NCBI GenBank assembly: GCA_905234485.1
Contig: CAJOHV010000011.1
Span: forward strand, 1-35,391
From: an uncultured Bacteroidales bacterium
Lineage (GTDB): Bacteria; Bacteroidota; Bacteroidia; Bacteroidales; UBA932
Direction of reading: 5' to 3'
Length of the DNA stretch: 35,391 nucleotides
The notes under the pieces were generated by a model. That model worked only from the letters and a program-made list of their open reading frames with translations. It had not been told where the DNA came from and made no database searches. How positions within the stretch are numbered: the first letter of the stretch is position 1; every line of letters begins with the position of its first letter. Position numbers and translations under genes: made by a program. Positions 29,468-35,391 of this stretch are shown in pieces.

Positions 29468-31543
29468 TTATTCCTCTGTGTCCAGAAGTTCGAAGTCCAA
29501 GAGACGCTGTTCGAGGTTGGCGGAGGCGACACGGATGCGAACGGGATCGCCTAGACGGTAGATCTTACGGGTGCGACGGCCGCGGAGGCGGTACTTGTCC
29601 TCCTCGAACTCGTAGAAGTCGCCCTTGATTTCGCGCAGAGGGACCATACCTTCGATGTGGGTGGGCTCAATCTCCACATACATACCCCATTCGGTGACGC
29701 CTGAGACATGGCCGTCGAACTCCTCACCGATGTGGTCCTGCATATATTCTACCAGTTTGTACTTGATGCTGGTGCGCTCGGCGTCGGTGGCGATGGCTTC
29801 GCGCTCGGAGGCGTGGTCGCACTGGGCTGCGTAGTAGTCTTTGTCCTGGCTCTTGCCGTTCGCCAGGTAGATAGCAAGCAGGCGGTGAACCATCAAGTCC
29901 GGGTAACGACGGATGGGCGAAGTGAAATGAGTGTAGTCCGCGAACGCAAGGCCGTAGTGGCCGATGTTGTCCACGCTGTACTTCGCCTTGGCCATAGCAC
30001 GTAGCGCAATCTCACGGAAGGCGTCGGCTTCAGGACGGCCGGCGGAGCGCGTCAGGAGGTCGCCGATTGCGGTGGCTGACCCGCGCCCTTCGAGCTCGCT
30101 TCCCATCGTGTAGCCCATGCTCTTCGCGAAGACGCGCAGGCCGGCCAACTTCTCCTCGTTCGGAGTGTCGTGGACACGATAGACGAAGGTCTTGCCCTTG
30201 CCCGACACGAATTCCGCCACACTGCGGTTCGCCAGAAGCATAAACTCCTCGATCAGCCAGTTGGCCTCGAAAGAATGCACCTGGTAGATTTCTATCGGTT
30301 TGCCGGTCTCGTCGCACTTCACCTTCATCTCCGGACGGTCGAAATCGATCGCACCCGCCTTCGCCCGGCGGGATTTCAGAATCAGGGCCATGGACATCAA
30401 TGTCCGAAGGGCGGTGGCCAGTTCGGGAGAGGACTGGAAAGATGCCCGATCGGTGTCGGGCAGGACACCCCCGTCACTCCCGACTTGATCGGGGGCCTTT
30501 ATGATCGACTGTGCCTGATAGTAGTCGAGCCGGTAATCGGAGTTGATAACGGTTCTTCCGAACCAGCGTTTGCGGACCTTCGCGTCCGGGGTCATTTCGA
30601 ACACGGCGGAGAAGGTCAGTTTGTCCTCGTGAGGCCGCAGCGAGCAAAGTTTGTTGCAGAGTTTTTCAGGGAGCATCGGGACCGTGCGGTCCACCAGATA
30701 CACCGATGTGCCGCGGTCCTGCGCCTCTTTGTCCACGGGTGAGCCGGGCAGAACATAGTGCGACACATCCGCGATGTGCACGCCCACTTCGAAATTGCCG
30801 TTTTCCAGCGGCTTGAACGAAAGCGCGTCGTCGAAATCCTTCGCGTCCTCCGGGTCTATGGTGAAAGTAAAAGTCTGCCTGAAATCCTTGCGTTCGGCCA
30901 GATCCGCGGGCGTAATCTCTGAAGGAATCTTGTCCGCCGCGTTCTCCACCTCTTTTTCGAAGCGGTACGGCAGATTGAATTCGGCGAGGATAGCGTGCAT
31001 CTCCGTCTCATTGGCGCCGGGGGCGCCAAGAACGTCTACCACCCTGCCATAGGGACAGTTCTCGCCGCGATTCCACCCTTCTACCAGCGCGGCCACTTTG
31101 TAGCCTGTTTGAGCGCCCATCGCGAGAGCCTCCTCGCCGTCCACCTCTATGTCGTAAGGCATAAAACGGCTCTGCATCAGCACCCACGCATGCGCTCCCA
31201 CCATATGGAACACGCCCACAAACGGCTTGTCCGAACGCTGGATGATCTCCACTATCTCGCCTTCGCGACGCTCGCCCCGGGCCGCCTGGCCGGCGAGCGC
31301 TTTGGTGCGGCCGCCGTGGTGCGGGGTCTTTGTGACCGCGACACGGACCGTGTCGCCATTCAAAGCCCCGCGGGTCTTGGCGGCCCGCACGAACACATCG
31401 TCGTCCTGGCCGTCAACTATCACGAACACATAACCCTCACGGGTCATCTGCACCCTTCCTACCAGTTGCGGAAAGACGGTCTTGCCTGCCTTTCTCTTTC
31501 TCCTCTGTTCTATCTTGCGACCTCTTCTTTTCGCCTGTTTCAT
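29468..31543 (-). CDS. rnr: Ribonuclease R with an inserted palindrome-encoded segment
   Basis: A 691-residue 3'-5' exoribonuclease that degrades structured RNA. A very basic N-terminus (MKQAKRRGRKIEQRRKRKAG) replaces the helix-turn-helix of longer RNase R proteins. Two cold-shock-type domains follow (from about 25 to 160). The catalytic RNB domain has the metal motif TIDPEDAKDFDDALS near residue 230 and FTSPIRRYPDLMVHR later. A C-terminal S1 domain (EEFDGHVSGVTEWGMYVEIE) closes it. Within RNB, after DYYQAQSII, about 20 residues (about 346-366, APDQVGSDGGVLPDTDRAS) lack counterparts in typical homologues and come from a palindromic DNA element. The gene starts 1 bp after the manA stop and ends in the TAAGCTT cassette. 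Confidence 0.93.
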   Translation of the reverse strand: MKQAKRRGRKIEQRRKRKAGKTVFPQLVGRVQMTREGYVFVIVDGQDDDVFVRAAKTRGALNGDTVRVAVTKTPHHGGRTKALAGQAARGERREGEIVEIIQRSDKPFVGVFHMVGAHAWVLMQSRFMPYDIEVDGEEALAMGAQTGYKVAALVEGWNRGENCPYGRVVDVLGAPGANETEMHAILAEFNLPYRFEKEVENAADKIPSEITPADLAERKDFRQTFTFTIDPEDAKDFDDALSFKPLENGNFEVGVHIADVSHYVLPGSPVDKEAQDRGTSVYLVDRTVPMLPEKLCNKLCSLRPHEDKLTFSAVFEMTPDAKVRKRWFGRTVINSDYRLDYYQAQSIIKAPDQVGSDGGVLPDTDRASFQSSPELATALRTLMSMALILKSRRAKAGAIDFDRPEMKVKCDETGKPIEIYQVHSFEANWLIEEFMLLANRSVAEFVSGKGKTFVYRVHDTPNEEKLAGLRVFAKSMGYTMGSELEGRGSATAIGDLLTRSAGRPEADAFREIALRAMAKAKYSVDNIGHYGLAFADYTHFTSPIRRYPDLMVHRLLAIYLANGKSQDKDYYAAQCDHASEREAIATDAERTSIKYKLVEYMQDHIGEEFDGHVSGVTEWGMYVEIEPTHIEGMVPLREIKGDFYEFEEDKYRLRGRRTRKIYRLGDPVRIRVASANLEQRLLDFELLDTEE
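30445..30494. repeat. Palindromic element inserted in frame in the RNase R gene
   Basis: CCCGATC (30445-30451) pairs with GATCGGG (30487-30493), and inside it GTCGGG (30455-30460) pairs with CCCGAC (30479-30484). Together they make a long imperfect hairpin of about 49 bp. The reading frame stays open through it. Its right half (30471-30494) matches the element in the MATE gene at 19 of 24 positions. Confidence 0.65.
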
Positions 31544-31544
31544 A

Positions 31545-32411
31545 CTATCTGGGAACGAATGTCGTTAAGAGTTTTGCTTCGCCTGAAGGAATAATCTTCA
31601 AAGATTTTTCATCGGAAGGCACCAGCGCGCACTCGCCGGGAATCAAAGCGCATTTGTCACCCGGAGTTTCTAGCGCCACCGAGCCTTCCATACAAATTAC
31701 AATAAGGAATTCGCCGCAATCATCAAGCCCGCGCGAAAGCGGCTCGGTGAGTTCCAGCAGATCAGTGCTGAAATGCTTACAAGCGGCAATATTCACCGGT
31801 TTGTTCGCGCAATGCTCGTAGTGTGTCTGGTAGTCCGGCAGCACGCGATAATCTATCGCCTGCTTCGCCTCCTCGATGTGCAGTTTGCGCGGCTTGCCGT
31901 CCAGGCCGAGGCGGCCGTAGTCGTAGATTCGGTAGGTGATGTCCGAAGTCTCCTGGATCTCGGCCAGATAGACTCCCCCGCCGAGGCCGTGGATACGACC
32001 GGCAGGGAGGAAAAACACATCTCCAGGATTAACCTCATACGAAGCGAGAACGGACATAAAATCGCCGTTCCTGACCAGTTCCTCATACCCCTCGGGAGTG
32101 ATCTGCTCACGCAGACCGCTGTAGAGATGCGCGCCCGGCTTCGCGCCGATGACATACCACATCTCAGTCTTACCCTTGCAGCCGTGAAGCCGGGCGGCCA
32201 TCTCGTCGTCCGGATGGACCTGGATCGAGAGGTCGCGATTCGAATCGATGAACTTTATGAGCAGGGGGAACTGACCTTCGTAGATGTCGGTTATCTTCTT
32301 CCCCGCTTCCGGCCCTTCGGCCACAACCGATTCATCGCCGGGCCATCCTGAGAGGACCCAGCTCTCTGTTCCCCAGACGAGAGTTTTGAGTATCGGTTGG
32401 AACTTGTACAT
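31545..32411 (-). CDS. manA: Mannose-6-phosphate isomerase, short type
   Basis: A 288-residue zinc-dependent isomerase interconverting mannose 6-phosphate and fructose 6-phosphate. It is the short bacterial cupin type, as in Bacillus. Metal ligands are in QVHPDDEMA and KTEMWYVI, with the later histidine in LPAGRIHGLGGGVYLAEIQE; the active-site segment SDITYRIYDYGR follows. A C-terminal cupin half (SVALETPGDKCALIPGECALVPS) completes the protein. It links mannose use to glycolysis and supplies mannose 6-phosphate for nucleotide-sugar synthesis. It lies 4 bp after gpmI and 1 bp before rnr, in a run of housekeeping genes. Confidence 0.93.
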   Translation of the reverse strand: MYKFQPILKTLVWGTESWVLSGWPGDESVVAEGPEAGKKITDIYEGQFPLLIKFIDSNRDLSIQVHPDDEMAARLHGCKGKTEMWYVIGAKPGAHLYSGLREQITPEGYEELVRNGDFMSVLASYEVNPGDVFFLPAGRIHGLGGGVYLAEIQETSDITYRIYDYGRLGLDGKPRKLHIEEAKQAIDYRVLPDYQTHYEHCANKPVNIAACKHFSTDLLELTEPLSRGLDDCGEFLIVICMEGSVALETPGDKCALIPGECALVPSDEKSLKIIPSGEAKLLTTFVPR

Positions 32412-32415
32412 AGTC

Positions 32416-33936
32416 CTAGATGAGCGGTTCTGCGGTCATCGCCGCGGGCTGAGGTATACCCATCAGTTTCAGGATGGTCGGGGCCACATTGCAGAGGGCG
32501 CCGTCTTTGACTGATTTCACCTCGTCGCCGGCGTTGATCACTATGAACTGCACGGTGTTCAGCGAGTGGGCCGTGTTCGGCGAACCGTCCGCGTTAACAG
32601 CGAAATCGGCGTTGCCGTGGTCCGCTGTCAGAAGCACCACATAGTCCTTGGCGATAGCCTCTTCCACTACCCTGCCGACCAACTTGTCGATGGTGGCGAC
32701 TGCCTGCGTGATCGAAGTGTAGACTCCGGTGTGGCCGACCATATCACCGTTGGCGAAATTCAGGATAATCATATCCTGCTTGCCGCTGCGGATCTGGTCG
32801 ATCAGTTTCTCGGCCACCTCGGGGGCGCTCATCGCCGGCAGGAGGTCGTAGGTCGGCACCTTCGGAGAGTTCACCAGGATACGGTCCTCATTCTCGAACA
32901 CGGTCTCGCGGCCGCCGTTGAAGAAGAAGGTTACGTGGGCATATTTCTCCGTCTCAGCAATACGCAGCTGATGTTTGCCAGCCTTGGAGACGGTCTCGCC
33001 GAGAGTGTCCTGGACGAGTTCTTTGTCGAACAGGATGTGCACTCCGGTGAACGAAGCGTCGTAGGGAGTGAGGCAGCAGTAGTAAAGCGGAATGGTGTGC
33101 ATACCCTCTTCCGGCATATCCTGCTGGGTGAGCGCGGCGGTGAGTTCGCGGGCGCGGTCGTTGCGGAAGTTGTAGAAGATCACGGCGTCGCCCTCTTCGA
33201 TGGTTGCCACGGGCTTGCCGCCCTCAGTGACCACGATGGGCTTGATGAATTCGTCCGTGACATCAGCGTCGTACGAGGCCTGGATACCGGCCTGGGCGCT
33301 CTCGAAAGCGGCTCCCTTGCCCTCCACCAGGAGGTCGTAGGCCTCTTTCACACGAGCCCAGCGCTTGTCGCGGTCCATCGCGTAGAAACGTCCGCAGACG
33401 GACGCCACCTTGCCGGTGGTCTCCTTCATCTTCTCTTCGAGTTCGGCCACAAAGCCAAGGCCGCTGCGAGGATCCGTGTCGCGGCCGTCCATAAAGGCGT
33501 GGACATAGACTTTGTCCAGCCCCATATCGGCGGCGACGCGCAGGAACTCGTAGACGTGGGTCAGCGAGGAGTGCACTCCGCCGTGGGAGGTAAGACCCAT
33601 CAGGTGGAGTTTCTTGCCGGAAGACTTCACATAGTCAAACGCAGCCTTTATCTCTTTGTTTTCCAGAAGTTTATGTTCGCGGCAGGCGATATTGATCTTC
33701 ACGAGATCCTGATAGACCACGCGGCCTGCGCCGAGGTTCATATGTCCCACTTCGGAATTACCCATCTGTCCGTCCGGAAGGCCCACATATTCGCCGCAGG
33801 CCTGAAGATGTCCGAAAGGATATTTTGCCCTGAGGGCGTCGATATTAGGAGTGCCCTGGGTCCAGATGGCGTTGGAGTAATTGTGTGCACCTTCACCCCA
33901 ACCGTCCAAAATCATCAAAAGTACTTTTCTATTCAT
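32416..33936 (-). CDS. gpmI: 2,3-bisphosphoglycerate-independent phosphoglycerate mutase
   Basis: A 506-residue glycolytic enzyme interconverting 3- and 2-phosphoglycerate with two Mn2+ ions. The alkaline-phosphatase-like domain starts at [11 protein letters not shown] with metal ligand D11. The phosphorylated serine is S61 in [17 protein letters not shown]. The inserted transferase domain has [14 protein letters not shown] and [14 protein letters not shown]. The C-terminal metal sites are in [12 protein letters not shown] and LTADHGNAD. All catalytic motifs are present and length is standard. It begins 8 bp after the M3 peptidase stop, and manA follows after 4 bp, so sugar-phosphate enzymes are grouped. 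Confidence 0.96.
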   Translation of the reverse strand: MNRKVLLMILDGWGEGAHNYSNAIWTQGTPNIDALRAKYPFGHLQACGEYVGLPDGQMGNSEVGHMNLGAGRVVYQDLVKINIACREHKLLENKEIKAAFDYVKSSGKKLHLMGLTSHGGVHSSLTHVYEFLRVAADMGLDKVYVHAFMDGRDTDPRSGLGFVAELEEKMKETTGKVASVCGRFYAMDRDKRWARVKEAYDLLVEGKGAAFESAQAGIQASYDADVTDEFIKPIVVTEGGKPVATIEEGDAVIFYNFRNDRARELTAALTQQDMPEEGMHTIPLYYCCLTPYDASFTGVHILFDKELVQDTLGETVSKAGKHQLRIAETEKYAHVTFFFNGGRETVFENEDRILVNSPKVPTYDLLPAMSAPEVAEKLIDQIRSGKQDMIILNFANGDMVGHTGVYTSITQAVATIDKLVGRVVEEAIAKDYVVLLTADHGNADFAVNADGSPNTAHSLNTVQFIVINAGDEVKSVKDGALCNVAPTILKLMGIPQPAAMTAEPLI

Positions 33937-33944
33937 TTCAAAGT

Positions 33945-35391
33945 TTAGTTAATCAATCCACGTCCGCGAAGCATAGGCTTCGAGTCCGGTTCACGTCCCA
34001 CAAACGCCTTATACAGCGTCATAGGCTCTTCGCCGCCTCCCCTTTCGAGGAAGGTTTCCTTGAATTTGCGGGCAAGTTCCACAGTCTTGTCCATATCCCA
34101 CTGTCCGTCCGGACCCACGCACTTCTGAACGAACACGCTGAAAGCGTCCTTGTCCAGCACCTCAGACCACAGATAGCCGTAGTAACCGGCGCTGTAGCCG
34201 CTGGAGAAGATGTGGTTGAAGTAGGTCGTGCGATAGCGAGGGACGATCTCCTTGATCAGGCCCATCTCCTTGCAGACTTTCGCCTCGAATTCATCCACGA
34301 AAGCGGCCGGGTCGATTCCGTCCGGAATCGCGCTGAGTTCGTGCCACTTCATATCCAGGATCGAAGCCGCCGCGAGTTCCGTGGTCATAAAGCCCTGGTT
34401 GAACTTGAGGGCGCCGTTGATCTTCGCCACCAGTTCTGCAGGGATAACCTCGCCCTTGTCGTTCACCGCATACTGCTCGAGCAGCCAGGGCTGGAAGGCC
34501 CAGTTCTCATTGAACTGCGAGAACATCTCCACGAAGTCGCGGGTGACGCTCGTGCCGGACACGCTCGGATAGTGGCACTTCGTCAGAAGGCCGTGGAGAG
34601 CGTGGCCAAACTCGTGGAACACGGTCTGCACATCGTCCACCGAGAGATATTCGGGCAGGTTGCCCACGTTCACGATGATCGGGCGGACTTCGTTGCCTTC
34701 GGCATCCACATACTGGTCGCGGATGTTGTTCATCCACGCGCCGCCGCGCTTCGAACTGCGCGGATGGTAGTCAGTGGTGAAAATGCCCACCAGCGCTCCG
34801 TCGGCATCAGTGATCTTATAGGTCTTCACCACCGCCTGGTTGTAGGACGGCACGCCTTCGAGAAGTTCGAAGTTGATGCCGTAGAGAGTGTGGGCGCAGG
34901 TGAAGATACCCTTCACCACATTGTCGATCTTGAAGTACGGGCGGATCTGGTCGTCGTCCAGGTCGTATTTGGCCTTGCGGACCTTCTCTGCATAGTACCA
35001 CCAGTCCCAAGGCTCGATTGCATGTCCTGCAACCTTCTCCATATCGCGGATTTCCGCCTTGGCGCTCCTGACGGCAGCGGTCATAATCTCCGAAAGGAAA
35101 TTGTCGACCGTCCCGGGCTCGCCGGCCATCTTGTCGGAGAGGAGATACTCGGCGGAAGTCTTGTAACCCAGCAGGTTGGCCTGCTCGGTGCGGAGTTTCA
35201 TGATCTGGAGGACGATCTCGTTGTTGTCGTGATCTCCCCCGTTGTTGCAGCGGGAGGAATAGGCCCGGAAGGCCTTCTCACGCAGGGCCCTGTCTTCGCA
35301 GGACGACATGAAATCCGAATATTCGGACACCGTGATGCCGAGGGCATCCTTGAAGGCATTGTTTTCCGCCAGGAGATTCTGTCCGAACTTC
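33945..35391 (-). CDS. M3 family metallopeptidase (peptidyl-dipeptidase Dcp-like), C-terminal part (cut by window edge)
   Basis: The gene continues past the right edge; 481 residues are visible, roughly the C-terminal two thirds of a Dcp-type enzyme of about 700. Reading upstream of the first internal GTG at 35330 stays open to the edge ([20 protein letters not shown]), matching the family, so that codon is not the start. The zinc site is [11 protein letters not shown] (HExxH) with the third ligand probably in [16 protein letters not shown]. The C-terminal [19 protein letters not shown] and [20 protein letters not shown] are typical of M3. These enzymes remove dipeptides from C-termini of oligopeptides. 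Whether a signal peptide exists cannot be seen. Confidence 0.9.
   Translation of the reverse strand, partial: KFGQNLLAENNAFKDALGITVSEYSDFMSSCEDRALREKAFRAYSSRCNNGGDHDNNEIVLQIMKLRTEQANLLGYKTSAEYLLSDKMAGEPGTVDNFLSEIMTAAVRSAKAEIRDMEKVAGHAIEPWDWWYYAEKVRKAKYDLDDDQIRPYFKIDNVVKGIFTCAHTLYGINFELLEGVPSYNQAVVKTYKITDADGALVGIFTTDYHPRSSKRGGAWMNNIRDQYVDAEGNEVRPIIVNVGNLPEYLSVDDVQTVFHEFGHALHGLLTKCHYPSVSGTSVTRDFVEMFSQFNENWAFQPWLLEQYAVNDKGEVIPAELVAKINGALKFNQGFMTTELAAASILDMKWHELSAIPDGIDPAAFVDEFEAKVCKEMGLIKEIVPRYRTTYFNHIFSSGYSAGYYGYLWSEVLDKDAFSVFVQKCVGPDGQWDMDKTVELARKFKETFLERGGGEEPMTLYKAFVGREPDSKPMLRGRGLIN

Overview
The window is about 35.4 kb of chromosome from a member of the Bacteroidota, most likely a gut-type Bacteroidales. 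The evidence is a SusC/SusD pair, lipoprotein signal peptides followed by acidic residues, almost no Shine-Dalgarno sequences, and several exact copies of the Bacteroidota -7 promoter element TAnnTTTG. Codon third positions are rich in G and C throughout, and no block looks foreign by eye. No tRNA, rRNA, CRISPR array, insertion sequence or integrase is visible. No stretch over 300 bases lacks a gene; the longest gap is 146 bp in front of susC.

Layout. (1) 1-5816, minus strand: two tandem deoxynucleoside kinases, an acyl-CoA synthetase, an FHS-type sugar transporter, a ROK sugar kinase and the start of an FKBP-type prolyl isomerase lipoprotein. (2) 5898-6533, plus: a metallo-beta-lactamase-fold hydrolase, divergent from the kinases and overlapping at its 3' end with the next operon. 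(3) 6521-13740, minus: a small polysaccharide utilisation locus (susC, an interrupted susD, a surface glycan-binding lipoprotein, a GH16 endo-glucanase), pointing to beta-glucan (laminarin or mixed-linkage) use. Its probable regulator, a TPR/membrane/DNA-binding protein, lies upstream at 13887-15374 in a tightly overlapping run with uvrA and a CotH-like lipoprotein (to 19692). (4) 19760-21260, plus: an EamA transporter and recO. (5) 21327-25642, minus: a prenyl synthase, a U32 peptidase-family protein, a C-terminal processing protease and rdgB, all overlapping. (6) 25716-29401, plus: a VWA lipoprotein, rsgA and a MATE transporter. (7) 29468 to the right edge, minus: an M3 peptidase (cut by the edge), gpmI, manA and RNase R.

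The least expected signals are non-coding or sub-genic. A palindromic DNA element sits in frame inside both the RNase R gene and the MATE gene, in opposite orientations relative to each gene, with a shared 24-bp core differing only by transitions. A separate inverted repeat sits inside an extra peptide segment of RdgB. A second repeat family, built on TAAGCTT with alternating 19- and 23-bp spacing, occupies both convergent gene junctions at 21.3 and 29.4 kb and even supplies the last codons of two unrelated genes. The susD gene is split by an in-frame stop although its promoter region and a rare strong Shine-Dalgarno look intact. The susC promoter has a dyad, a hairpin and a helically phased direct repeat. 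I see no defence system, prophage or secondary-metabolite cluster.
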